DNA of 64,000 bases. It comes from Bisporella sp. PMI_857 (taxonomy: Eukaryota > Ascomycota > Leotiomycetes > Helotiales > Helotiaceae). The stretch is from assembly GCA_021307315.1 (NCBI GenBank), contig JAJSPD010000068.1, positions 1-64,000 on the forward strand. The letters run 5' to 3'. Below, piece by piece: positions 33,792 through 45,233 of this stretch. How positions within the stretch are numbered: the stretch's first letter is position 1; the number at the start of each line of letters is the position of its first letter. A program made the translations under genes and the position numbers. The notes under the pieces are model-generated. The model saw only the letters and a list, made by a program, of their open reading frames with translations. It had not been told where the DNA came from and did no database searches.

Positions 33792-36131
33792 ATCGTTATA
33801 TCTCATCTTCGAGTCGTTGAAACTTTTGAATTTCGGAGTTCGATATCGGCTTTGAGTTGTATAAGGGATAATTGTCTAGGATAGAGATATTAGGATGTGG
33901 AACAGTGTGGTTAAAGGTGGGAATAAATACTTGACTTGAAAACCAAGACAACACGACTTTCAACGTAATTCGCTATACATTTCATCTTTCTATCGTATTG
34001 TTTAAACTCATATTGCGCATTCCGCAATACTCTTTAAAGATGTTTCCGGGTAATTCTGTACACACTTTATTCCTTGAATTGACAAGAAACCCTAGTAGGA
34101 TGACTGCTTCGACACTTAACTTGAAAGTGGGACACTGAGATTAGGGAGTCAGATGTATGCTGTTATTGCATTGTACTGCTTTCCCAAACCCTTTGCAGAA
34201 ACAACACGCCGCATCATGCCGATGCTCAGGCCTTGCTATACATTTCCGTCCCTCCCCCTCTTTTAGAAAGCCAAGTGTTCTGTTAAACGCCTTGATTATC
34301 CCACTGTACATCACACTGTTATCCCGGAACGTTCTGCTAAACATTACTTTGGTTTGATTGGGAAAAAACTGGTTCGAAGCTTTCCAGCCAAATACTTTAA
34401 TTTCCCAGGCTTTGTTGCAAATTCTGCAATGATGTTTTCAACTTTATTTTATCCATCTGGCCAAATTTTGTGTTGGCAATCTCTGTGTACGTCCCAGTAT
34501 ACTATCGCCGCAGTGTACTTGTTACCTAGATTCCCGGCTAGTCGGAATCGAGCCTGGTGCTCCAGAATGCTCCCGAACTGGGCGAAGCCGGTCTGATCTT
34601 GCAGTACTGGTCAAATCGATGACCCGCCCCATCGAACGCGAGCGCGATTTATGGTGTCTGGAGCTCGGAGTTTTGGAAGGTAGGACATGTTTTCTTATTC
34701 TCAATTGCGTTGACCAAGCCTATTGGACTTTCGAACCTCTTGGAATTGGTTGGTACTCTTCGCTACAAATGCCACTTTTGAGTTAGGTGGAGAGAGGCAT
34801 GTGTAAAAGCTCATCTAAGATGTTGAGAGCTATTTCATCGGAACCACAGTGTTTGCAACTAGTCGTTCCCACAGTATACCTTGCGAAGAACATCTCGCAG
34901 CGAGGCTGTTACAGATAATAGACCAGATTATGACAAGACATGGCTAAATGACCTGGATTGCAAGCACAACAATTGATGCTTGCTTTCCTTTGATCAGGGA
35001 TGCAAGTTATGAATATTTTGCACAACAGAATTTCCCCTCAAACATCCTGGCTGAGTTGAGTAAAATCATTGTCATTGGCTGTAAAACACTTGCAATGAGG
35101 AAAAAATATGAGTGGGATTTCATGGTAGGTTGTTACTTGTTAATGTTAATATCCAATGGAAAAGTTTCCAGCTTCACGCGTGACCCCCTGACTGAATCAT
35201 AGACGAACCCATGCACTTTCATGCTTCTCTCGCGGGCTGCTTTCACCACACTCGGCTGTTGCGTAATTGAGTAACCCTCTGCAAAACCAAAAAAATTCAA
35301 TTCTGCTAACTGTCGGTCATACCTTCTAAACTTGTGCCTTGCCCGAGCTAGTCTTCACTTGTTGCCCAGAGTTCGCTCCAATTACTATTAATAGTAGTTA
35401 GAAATCGCTTCTGGAAAGACATGCCGCCACGCATCCCAATACTGCAGGATCGCTACTTGCGGGAGCCAGGTTCCGAAGGAATTGATACTCGAGCCAGTCG
35501 AAGTTTTCTGGATAGGCATAAAGATTTATACTTGTTCTTAGCCCAAGTGCAACCATCGGTCAATGATGGTGGAATGCTGCTCAAGTAACCATTGAACAAA
35601 CACTTGTCTGAACCTCCGCTTTCCATCTTATCTATCATGTTATTGCTATTTACCATTGTTAGTATGACTCTCATATTGGCATAGCTTGCATGAATCTCTA
35701 GAAAATTAATACCTAACTCTGGCAGAGTGGAAAAGAATGCACAAATGTGATGCTGGGTTGCCGCGAAAGCGTGGCTTTGATCTGCCAAGGCACCAACGCC
35801 AAGCCTACACAATGGTACCCGTCTGTCTGTTATCCTACCTTATGATCCATAGCCTTCCGTATTAGGTTTGTTATATGCGGAAGTTTTACTTGACCAATCT
35901 TGTTCCTAAACTTTACTTTGTTGTGCTAAATGCGTCCGAATTTCCTCACCTTAATTACATGACTTGAGAAGCCTGGGCATATTTTGCTCGTGACAACCGT
36001 AACCTAACTCTATACGCTCATATTCCTCTCTGCATCGCTTCATCTAATAAAAAAAACTTCTTGAATTCGCTGCCTCGACTTCCATCTGCACCAGAACCCA
36101 GTCCAGTGTAATTCTTATATCTGCCAGAGAG
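33792..36131. other. Gene-poor stretch
   Basis: Frames up to 119 codons (35453-35812 on the minus strand, MCRLGVGALADQSHAF...) carry no motif, and their neighbours do not join by splicing. Nothing recognisable. Confidence 0.45.
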
Positions 36132-36604
36132 ATGGGTCACGAAACGGTTGTTAAACAGATGGGGCTCGCTTTCTCTATTGAAGTGTTGGTTTTCCAGCAA
36201 TTAGGAACGCATCTGAGAATTGTGAGGCATGTTTTCAACTCCCACGGTATACATACTTCTGTTTACTAATTGGCGATTCCTAGGTATCCGGGAGAGCATG
36301 GCAAAGTGTTGATCCTTAGCGGAGCAAGCCAGGGTAACCTCCAAGTATATACCAACACAGATAATTCATTAATTCAACATTGTTAACGCAAAAATGGTGC
36401 AGAAAATTGTTAGAAGCTGTTAACTATATTCACAGCTGTGGCGTGAAACATTCAAATCTCCGTCTTGAAAACTTCTTTGTATACGAAACGGTGCCGGGTT
36501 CCCTCGAATTGTTACCTTGTGATTTCGTCGGAGGGGGATGTGAAAAATCGAAATTTGGGATTAACAGTATGTCAAGCTTACTTACTAACCACCCTGCCTA
36601 CTAG
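36132..36604 (+). pseudogene. Truncated, frameshifted protein-kinase-like gene
   Basis: Plus-strand pieces in kinase order: MGHETVVKQMGLAFSIEVLVFQQLGTH, then YPGEHGKVLILSGASQGNLQ (N-lobe and hinge), then KWCRKLLEAVNYIHSCGVKH with SNLRLENFFV (catalytic loop with Asp replaced by Asn) and LLPCDFVGGGCEKSKFGI (DFG region), ending LTNHPAY at a TAG. The first join needs a GC or absent donor near 36227. The second and third pieces are one base out of frame near 36380-36395 with no room for an intron. The C-lobe beyond HPAY is missing, where the hydrolase gene on the other strand begins. Confidence 0.7.
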
Positions 36605-37584
36605 AACCTGATCCAGAAATCTTCGATTAGTTGGGCGACCTCTGGCACCCTTTCTCTCACCACTCCATGTCCCACCTGCGGAACTACGGCAACATTCCGC
36701 ATTCCAACATCGTTTAAGTCCTGCACGCTGCACACGCTGTCCAGCTCTCCTAAGATACATAGACCTTTGATACCCCCTTTTGCCGCTTCAGTAAATTCAG
36801 CGTGTTTATCCATGGCCCCACCATCCCTCAAAATACCCACTACACTTGCCACGTGGCCTTCATGCTCCTTCATTTGCCAGTCTCGAACTGCCTCCGCAAC
36901 TACTTCGCCCCGTCCAACTCTCTCCTTCCAATCTGAAGGGACAATTAACTGGCCTCCTTCCAGAAACTCCAAAATCCATGCTCGTGCCAGCTCCTCCAAT
37001 CCTTCGCCGCCGCGCAAGTAACTTCTCTGCACTTCGTTGAATTGTGTTGCGCGGATTAGACCCGCTGGCGCAACCAGTACCATAGACGCAACACGTTCGG
37101 GGTGTGCAGCCGCGAAAGTCGCTGTCGTTGACCCGCCAAACGAATAGCCAACGAAATGGGCATCTTTCCACCCAAGCTGCACCATTAAGGTCTCTAGCAA
37201 CGCATGAAAGAGCGCCGGGTCGTGCGGTACAAATGGCGTGTCCGTGAGCCCGTGGCCCCACAGGTCAACAAGCACACATTGAGCATATGGAAAACGCGAA
37301 GATAGTGTGCTTGCCAATGGTTGCAGGCCGATCGCAGGCGTCTGGACACCGTGCACGAAAAGCACACGGGAAATCAGCCTTGTGCGGTCTGAGGGTGGGG
37401 GAGATGTGGGCGGCAGCTCGTAATATGCGGCTCTGCCACTTGGTGTCTGCAGATATGATGCTCGTGGCAGCAGCTTACCAAAGGTCGCGACGAAGGCAAC
37501 TTCAGGTGGAGCCTGGATTGGCCGCGGCGCATCGCCAACCTGAGCTGTCCCAGGTCGAGGTAGCACGATTGAAGTGTTTGACAT
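36601..37584 (-). CDS. Alpha/beta-hydrolase fold protein
   Basis: Intronless, 327 aa from ATG. The fold is shown by the oxyanion strand VLFVHGVQTPAIG, then CVLVDLWGHGLTD, the nucleophile elbow GYSFGG, AHPERVASMVLVAPAGL, a helical cap, the acid region ILGELDSVCSVQDL and a catalytic His in QVGHGVV. The Ser-Asp-His triad appears complete. There is no signal peptide, so it is likely cytosolic. Substrate cannot be told; the closest general look is esterase or epoxide-hydrolase-like proteins without the extra Tyr of epoxide hydrolases being clear. Its stop codon overlaps that of the broken kinase on the other strand. Confidence 0.9.
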   Translation of the reverse strand: MSNTSIVLPRPGTAQVGDAPRPIQAPPEVAFVATFGKLLPRASYLQTPSGRAAYYELPPTSPPPSDRTRLISRVLFVHGVQTPAIGLQPLASTLSSRFPYAQCVLVDLWGHGLTDTPFVPHDPALFHALLETLMVQLGWKDAHFVGYSFGGSTTATFAAAHPERVASMVLVAPAGLIRATQFNEVQRSYLRGGEGLEELARAWILEFLEGGQLIVPSDWKERVGRGEVVAEAVRDWQMKEHEGHVASVVGILRDGGAMDKHAEFTEAAKGGIKGLCILGELDSVCSVQDLNDVGMRNVAVVPQVGHGVVRERVPEVAQLIEDFWIRF

Positions 37585-38094
37585 CTCGTTGAAAAATGTG
37601 AGATAGTGGGAATTCAGGTCACTTGGGCGAAAATATTTGCTTAGGGTGGTAAAAAAGAAATTAGTAAGCGCTCAAAATTTATTCTGACCTCATTGAGAGA
37701 AAAGATTGCGGAATGGAATTCTCTCGATGGTCATGTGATGTAGTAATATGACTGTGATTACTCATCAGCTATTTGTTTACTTGAGAGGATCACGAATAGC
37801 TGGATCTACACATAACAATACAACACTTCCAATAAGCATGATTTGGCAGCAACCTTGTGCACGTTTGACAAGGGTATTAATTTATATATACAAAATATCT
37901 TATCATGCTTGCATAGATTATATTACCTTGAACTTCACAGGCTGGTAGTACGGTCTTGAGGACTAATTCCGGTACGGTGATTTTTATAGCATGTAGGTAG
38001 AGCTTCACCTATGCGTGGAGTCAAAATTAATTTGATCGTACGTAAAAAGGAGTGCAACCTATATTAATATATCAATAATTAGCCACCTTCGTGA

Positions 38095-38409
38095 TCAAAC
38101 CTCTCCTTCGGATTGAGGCCCCTCGAGAGCTTTCGACTCCGTGGGAGTCTGGGATAGTCGGCTAAGTCTTGGGTATCCACGACGTGCCAGCAGTCTTGCG
38201 GTTTGCCGAGCGAAAGCGCCGTGAGAAACCTTGACGCCATTAATAATTTCTAACGTCTCGACAGCTAACACCATTTTACTTCCAGTATTGCATTTTACCT
38301 CTTCCATCTCATCTCTCTCATTTTGCATCTCCCTACGTTTCATCTCTTTTAATCTCGTCTTATCGTTTACCAGTCGTTCTTTCAGCTTCCGGGCTTCCCC
38401 CTCCTGCAC
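38095..38409 (-). pseudogene. Possible end fragment of a DDE transposase
   Basis: Minus-strand frame of 104 codons with a charged helical run (KLKERLVNDKTRLKEMKRRE) followed by a small polar tail. This resembles the C-terminal tails of fungal pogo-type transposases. No DDE catalytic residues are present. It sits in repeat-like sequence. Identification is weak. Confidence 0.3.
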
Positions 38410-39025
38410 ATTCTTTAACCGTTTCTCCTCAAGCTAATCAATCTTTCCCCCCTTGCTACCAGTGCCTCCTAATCCTTCCCCAGGATCTACTTCCTTATAA
38501 TACTCTCCAGCGCTGCCAGGGACTAGGTGTACTTAATCAATTTGGGCCGCAGCTTTTCGCCGCCCAGCTGAGGGTTATTCTCACCCATCCGGTCCAGGAG
38601 TAACTTGTCCTAATCCTTATTGTTTTTTTCTGTATAAAGTACACTTTACTGCATCCTTGTTATTAAGGTTTGGATGGGTTTTGTATTGTGCTGTTTAGTG
38701 CTACAATTTTTATATACCTATTTTAATTTACAAGTTTTCGACAAGTAACTGTAGTTACTTTTAAAGCACTATTTAATAATGTACTTGCGATTATACAACT
38801 GAATCATTTTTGGCTGGCCGCTTTATATAGCGGTTCTAGTTATTAGCAGACTGTTTGCACTTCCCAGATTTTTAAATTCGATGGCTATTGTGTTTGCTTG
38901 CTTGCTTTCTTTTATTTCTTTAGCAATTGGCGGTTTTTGCATTTTATGTGTACAAGAAAATGTTTTTACTTCTTAGTATTTCGGCGGCTTTAAATTACTT
39001 CTTCGAGTTAGTCTGTGACTTTTGT

Positions 39026-39263
39026 TGTCACGGCCCTGGCCCTATCTCGCTTAGAACCCCTAAGTCTCGGCCCCTGACACCACAAGGCCGACTCGCTTAC
39101 ACTGGCCCCTGGCCAGTCTCTTGTATATAAAGTGCTGCTTTCCTTCTTTCTTTCTGTTTGCAGCTTGTTTTTTTCGTTATAACAATTGATAGCCGTTCAT
39201 ACCTTTGAGTCCTTCTCCCTGAGATCTACGGATCGAGATCCCTGCCCGCCTTGAGTTGTTACA
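39026..39263. repeat. Probable solo LTR
   Basis: Starts TGTCACGG and ends TTGTTACA, contains a TATATAAAG box near 39125, and is flanked by TTTGT and TTAGT (one mismatch). It resembles the better-defined LTR 300 bp downstream in layout. The ends are less certain. Confidence 0.45.
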
Positions 39264-39581
39264 TTAGTAGTCATTGTATATTCGCGGCAGTCTGTACGCT
39301 ATTGCTGATATTTTAAGGAGGATATTTGTTGGTTGACTCTTCTAAAGCTATACTTAGAAGTTTCTGGTCTTCGTTGGACCTTTGCTGATAATGCTGGGTC
39401 GTTTATCTGAATTCGGATTTCGAAAAAGTCGTCATGGCTACTGTCTGGGAAGTTGCCTTGTTTTTGTTGTAATCTGTTTTTAGTGCTGCTGTTTCATTAC
39501 TCGCGACTTGTGCCCAGCTTCTTTCCCTGTTACCTCTTTTTTATATGATTTGCCTTTTTTTCGGTAAGACATGCCAGAAGC

Positions 39582-39753
39582 TGTCACACCCCGTCCCTGA
39601 ATAACACGTGACTCACTGTAGCCGAGCTCCCAGAGCTTCTCATGTATATAAAGGCCGCTCTCCTCGGGCTCTTCTTTCTTCCTTAGCTTTAGATTCTCAT
39701 ATTATACTACCGTTGCCCACTGTATCTGTAGATGCACAGCGCGTATCGTGACA
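39582..39753. repeat. Solo LTR with 5-bp target duplication
   Basis: 172 bp beginning TGTCAC and ending GTGACA, with a TATATAAAG box in the middle. The 5-bp word GAAGC directly precedes (39577-39581) and follows (39754-39758) it. This is the mark left when a Gypsy-type element recombines out between its two LTRs. Confidence 0.85.
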
Positions 39754-40514
39754 GAAGCCGTTATTCAAACTGCTGAAAAACCTCAAGAACAAGGTCTCCA
39801 TAAGTCCTGCTTTCCTCTTTTTTGGACCTAATCGATTTAAGATTTCTAAGGTTTTGCCACTTGTTCATAAAGAAAGTTTCACTTCATGTTTTTTCTTTCG
39901 GGTGTCGAAGGTTTAAGTGTTGCGATCAACTGCTTGGCTTCGGTCTTGAGATGGCGATGTGCTTTTGATTTCTCCCTGCTGCCCAATAATGGGCACTTTG
40001 ACCCGAAATTTTCTAGGACAGGCAGGTAGTTGATTATGCCCGGCTAAACTTAAAGGACCCTTGTATTTGTTTTACATGATCCATTTCCTCAACAGCTGCC
40101 AATAATCTGGTCTAAGCCCATACATAAAATGCCTCCTCAATTAATACTTTTAAATTTTTCTAAGGCTTTGTAGTTGTATACTTCATTATTTAAAGTTGGT
40201 CCATTTTTTATTGGTTACACTGGTGCTGTTATTGCTAGTTAATCTACGTCATGTAGCGTGTACATTACTTCGTATATGTTTTATATCAACCCGAATACGA
40301 GAATCCTAGAAGCACCCCGCTTCTAATTTTCAACCGATTGGCTTCGCTCCCCCAGTAATCTTTTCTGTTCTGATGCATTGCATGAGGGTAAAGTTAAAAC
40401 GCAAATAACCGTCAGGACCCTCTTATCAGTCACGATTCTCATGTGAAAAGTATGAGACTGTGAAATCTTTCTCTCCAACCTCCACTCGTTTTCCTGTGAA
40501 GCCGCATTCCAAAA

Positions 40515-42347
40515 ATGGAGATTGAGATCAAAAGCTATTTATCTAGCGTTGGGACAACCGGCTCGGTGGCTGGCGCAATTGTTCTCGCAGCCTTTGCATA
40601 TTTGCTCCAATCCATTCTCTTTCGAGGCCATGACTTGAGCCATATTCCTCTTGCAGGAGAAGAGCTCGGTAGCAGAAGAAGGAGGCTAAAGGAAATGTCG
40701 TATAATTCGAAAGCCATGTTTCGGGAAGCATATCTAAAGGTGAGTGAATGAACCACGGCACTTCCCAAACACGGTTCGTTGACATGCATTGCAGAATAAA
40801 TCTATCTGGCGCGTACAAACTTTGGATGGCAAATGAAAATTCCAGCTTTTCCTACATAGCGAGCTAACTATCTCGTCCCAGGTGATCATGTCCAGATTCC
40901 TCCAAAATTTCTGGATGATATCAAATCGAGGAAAGACGATGAAGTCAACAATCTTGCTGCACTTGACATAGTAGGTGGTCCCTGCATCTACAGCTACTAC
41001 AGACTGGATACTCACACCTCTCATAACAGCTGGTCCAAAAGAAATACACGCATCTCGACTCAACTAGTGAAATGATGAATCATCTTGTTAAATCGGACCT
41101 CACAACTTCCTTGAGTAAGCCCGCAATAGACACGTCTCTTGCTTTTAAAGCAAAGCGGGTGCTGACGAACTAGCCAGACAGAATAAACCCTCGGCTGGGT
41201 GTTGCTGCTGAGGAAGCCGTGAGGACAGAAATGCCGACATGTGATGAATGGACCGCACTTAACGTGAACGATATACTCGTCCGAATCATAGCGATCGTTT
41301 CTGGATACATCTTTCTGGGCCCTGATCTTTGCCGCAATGAGGAATACATCTCGCTTTCCACAGGATACACCGTGGATGCTTTTACATGTGTCTTCATTTT
41401 GGCTGCACTACCATCGTGGCTGAGACATGTTGCAAAATGGGCCATTCCGCACTATTACAGAATCGGCGCCTATAGGAGACGTGCTCGTAAATTCCTGCGA
41501 CCGATTATTCAAGAGCGGAGGATAGCCATGTCGAAACCCAATTATGTTGCACCTGATGATCTGCTCCAGTGGACGATAAACAAGGCGAATAAATGGCCTG
41601 AGATAAAATCCGACGATGATATCGCGCAGATGCAGCTGCGTCTCAGTCTTGCGGCTATTCACACCACGTCCACAACGACTACTGCTCTGTAGGTATTCCA
41701 GTTAAGATAGGAAGATATACAAACGCACAGAAGCTAGAATTTAAGGTACTAACAACATTTGCAGATTCTATGATCTGGTGACTATTCCAGGTCTCATTCA
41801 TGCACTGCGAGCAGAGATAGAGGATGTCATGGCAAAGTACGATGGCTTGTTGAGCAACAAAGCGTTGTACGATATGAAGCTTCTCGATAGCGTCATGAAG
41901 GAAAGCCAGCGCATGAACCCGCTGGGCATCACCGCCTTCTCTCGCATGACCATGAAAGGCATCACTCTGCCCGACGGCACATACGTCCCTCCACACACAT
42001 ACATGGAGGCCCCGATCGAAGCGATACACCGCGACCCCAATATATACGAAAACGCGGACGTCTTCGACCCGTACAGGTTCTACAACATGCGCCAGAAAGA
42101 GGAGGATGCCGGAAAGCACCAGTTTGTGACGCTCGGGACCGACGTGCTAAGCTTCGGCATCGGGAGGCATGCTTGCCCCGGCCGGTTTTTCGCAGCCAAC
42201 GAGATCAAGCTGATCGTGATTAACATTCTGCGGCAATTCGACGTGGAGCAGAAGGAGAAGGGGCCGAGATATGCGAATATCGCCTATACCATCAACAACT
42301 CGGCGGACCCCTCGAGGGAACTGATGTTTAAGAGAGTAAAGGCTTAA
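40515..42347 (+). CDS. Cytochrome P450 monooxygenase
   Basis: Six exons give 508 aa: 40515-40739, 40795-40828, 40882-40970, 41030-41114, 41178-41688, 41765-42347 (1527 nt). An N-terminal membrane helix (VAGAIVLAAFAYLLQSILF) anchors it to the ER. The I-helix reads LAAIHTTSTTT. The K-helix ExxR is KESQR. The heme loop is FGIGRHACPGRFFA with Cys at about residue 452. Spliced segments such as RVQTLDGDHVQIPPKFLDD, LVQKKYTHLD and NRINPRLGVAAEEAVRTEMP match the usual fungal order. The AxIHTT I-helix is typical of fungal P450s related to ent-kaurene oxidases, but the substrate is unknown. Intron 2 (40829-40881) has a GC donor. No backbone enzyme lies nearby, so it does not look like part of a biosynthetic cluster. 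Confidence 0.93.
40829..40881 (+). other. GC-AG intron in the P450 gene
   Basis: Donor GATG|GCAAAT, branch GCTAAC, acceptor TCCCAG; 53 nt. It joins RVQTLD to GDHVQIPPKF in frame. The only GT nearby (GTACAA) would delete VQTLD and break the frame. A GT-to-GC mutation is an alternative explanation. Confidence 0.65.
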
Positions 42348-42954
42348 AGAACATATCAAGTTTGGTTTTATGATCGGATGTTTACTAAGCTCTCTTTAAG
42401 TATTTTTTTTTCCGCAAAAATTCTAAAAATTCTAAAAAAAAAAAAAAATCTTTTCGACATATCTGCCGCTCTAGCGATTACCAAAATGCAATTCGAAAAA
42501 CAATGTGAAAATATTTATAAACATACTAATACTTGATTTAGCATAAATTTGATTTTGCTGTTGTTAAGCAGAAACATTTTCGCTTTATTTTTAAAGGTGT
42601 TAAAACCAAATTCAGTCGGTTTTTTTCTGCTTTTAACTATATTAAAATCGCTGATATGTTAGCGCGATATAACTGTAAAAGGCTCAAGATTTCAGGTTTG
42701 AACTTTTATGCTTTATTCTTTCTAAGTAAGTTTCACTTTGAACATATTTATAAGCAGTGTAAAGATTATTTTACGAAGCTTTATAAGCCTGGTTTATTTA
42801 TCTTAGCTGTGATGTCTACCATCTCGAGTTCAGTGCAGGTTGAATTAACGGTTGACCATGCGGCGGCGGCGCGTTGGATTAAATTATGGCCTCTCGGTGA
42901 TTGTACTAAGCTAGGAACGGTCCTGGAAAAGCCCATATCCGGCTTTACGGACTC
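42348..42954. other. Convergent intergenic space
   Basis: Lies between the 3' ends of the P450 and DUF6536 genes. Contains a run of A at about 42435-42447 and AT-rich sequence. A 105-codon plus-strand frame (42656-42973) is AT-driven and not convincing. Confidence 0.5.
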
Positions 42955-45233
42955 TCATCTCTCTAGTTCCTGAAGTGTGATATCTTCACTTCGTAACGAT
43001 GCGTAACTCCTAAAACCTGGAAGTCGAATTCTCTGCTTCAACGATCTTGATTCCAGATGACCCACATCACCACTGATTGAATGATCTATCGGCACACTCG
43101 AAAAAGCATACTGTATAGATCCATCTTCGTTCCTTCTAGGACCCCATTGCAGCCTTCGGTATGCTTCATTTTCTCGGAAAGGGTCAGGATGACACTCGTT
43201 GGCGATCAATTTCGAATTGTTGAAACATATCGGAATGTTGGATCTTAGGCGACTCATCCCGACAATCACTGCGGACACAATGAAGAGAAACCCGAGCCCA
43301 AATGTAACAGCCATTGGAGTGAGCGAGTAGCCGCAAGTGATGAAATCATAATTTTCTGTGTCAGTGCCAGCAGAGTTATTCTTTGGATCTGTGACAACGC
43401 TGACGACGAAGATGCTTTGTGATATCAACCAGTGCAGGAGTGTCGAAAAAACCATTAAGGGGATGCTATATCGGTAAGGTAATTGAAGAAAATGTGTTAC
43501 ACGCTGAGCGCCACGTGGTATCCCAGAGACGCGAAGGCCTTTCCTGAATCGAGCATAGCCGTCCCATTCAGTGGCCGAAACTATTGCTGTCATAAAACTG
43601 TTGTATGTGAAGTACACAGTCGAGAGGAAAGGTTGTGCCAGATTGGCCATAAGCGCATTCCAAATCACACCAGCAGTCCCGTAACTTGGAACACCCCAAC
43701 CCATTATAAGGGTCCTTGGGTCGGTAACTCCAAATCCGAGTTTGAATGCATTCTCTACATCCCGGGTTTCCGAGTAGGCGTAAATAAACCAAGCTCCCAC
43801 GAAAATAGTTGCTCCCAAACAACTAGAATCATTAGTAACATGAGAACAAAATTTGCTAAAGCAGGACTTACACAAGAATGCACGTAGTCCATCGCCGAAC
43901 ACTTACCGCAGTATAACGCGAGGTTTTCAGTCGAGGTATTTCGTTGTCTATACGTGAAATTGAAGGTCGTTCGGCAATATCTGGACGAGTCAGAAAGCTC
44001 TCGATCGCGTCTCCAAGCGTGATGACAGGTGTTGTTTTGAGATTCAGCGCAACGAATCCCACAATCATCATTTTGCATGCGTTCATGACAATGACAATAA
44101 TCATAATTGGCATGCTGAATTGAAGTGTGCATTGCTGCTCTGCTCGGTTGACAAGGCAGTGGTCAACACTCTCGCCAAATGGCGCCCATGTAGAGTTTGC
44201 TTTTAACTCTGGAAGCAAAGTCTTGCAGAATGTGTTGCATTGATCTGTGTTTATATTGTCACAGAGCCAACTAAGGTTATCCACGGCTGCTGGACATCTT
44301 TCCCCACTTAAATTTTCAGTCGGTGGCATGCTGAGTAGTTGATGCTTGATGGTAATTGGCCTTGCCGATTCAATGGGCGGGGCGTTCAGAACGAGGAGCA
44401 CAACATCGTTCCTTGTTTGAAATGGCTGCGCGAATTCTTCGATACATTCGGCAGAGCTCATCCGAGCGAGCGAACCATTCATAGCTCGGCGGTGAAGCTC
44501 GTCCATGTCAAATTTTCCAAACGAATCCCATTCCTCACTGGGAATTTTATCCAGTGCATCGACACGGAGAAAATCGCCCCGGACCGTATAGATGTCATAT
44601 GAATGGGCATGTAGAGTAGCAAATACTGCCGAGTTGTAACTGCAAGTCGCGGTCAGAGAAGTAGAATATAATGGTCAATACTCACAACAAATGAAGCGGC
44701 CAAGATGACACGCCTAGGAATATCCAGAGGATCAACCTCTTCTGGCCGATGAGCTTCAGGTTTTTCAAGCTCGGTATTCCGATGTCGAGCCAGATACCTT
44801 TCATATGTGCCTTGTCGATTTCTGCTCGAGTAGGAGCACTGAGGCATTGCATGATGTAGTTGCTCGATCCTAGAAGAAGAGTGCTTAAGATGTTTATTGC
44901 TAGGTGGTAGCCTGTGTTGTACTTTTTGATGGAATTGCATTCGCCGTTCATGAGCACTGCTCTGCCATCCTTATCAGCACCCCGAGAGATGACGATGCCG
45001 AGTGTCACAGCCAGATTCAGTATGAATATCAAGGAAGTCAGGATTACTCCCAGCTTGACACCCCACTTCCAACCAACGAGAACGAATTTGTTGTTTATTC
45101 TCCATCTCTGAAATCGGCTTCTCTTGATGCCCTGATCCTCGTCCTGTCTTGATATCAGTTTTTCGGATGCAGAATCTGAGAATATCGGTGTAAACGCAGG
45201 TTGAGACTCAGTTCCTGGAACCTTTTGATCCAT
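42955..45233 (-). CDS. DUF6536-family membrane protein
   Basis: Three exons (45233-44686, 44639-43872, 43822-42955) give 727 aa. Introns are 46 nt (GTGAGT donor) and 49 nt (GTAAGT donor, ACTAAT branch). The N-terminal domain has WKWGVKLGVILTSLIFILN, then GYHLAINILSTLLLGSSNY, MQCLSAPTRAEIDKAHMKG and WLDIGIPSLKNLKLIGQKR, the typical order of DUF6536 proteins. A Cys-rich outer loop follows (ERCPAAVDNLSWLCDN, QCNTFC). The C-terminal half has several membrane helices, ending with the family's LPYRYSIPLMVFSTLLHWL and a cytosolic tail. About eight membrane segments in all. Function of the family is not known; it is common and multi-copy in filamentous ascomycetes. Confidence 0.93.

Larger units (their letters stand above)
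37585..40514. other. Repeat-rich, AT-rich stretch between hydrolase and P450 genes
   Basis: Holds transposon debris (listed separately at 38095-38409, 39026-39263 and 39582-39753) in AT-rich sequence without long frames. The last 200 bases are the P450 promoter side. Confidence 0.6.

Noticed and set aside
40515..45233. Secondary-metabolite cluster around the P450
   Set aside because: No polyketide synthase, peptide synthetase, terpene cyclase, transporter or cluster regulator is adjacent; DUF6536 proteins are not cluster markers.
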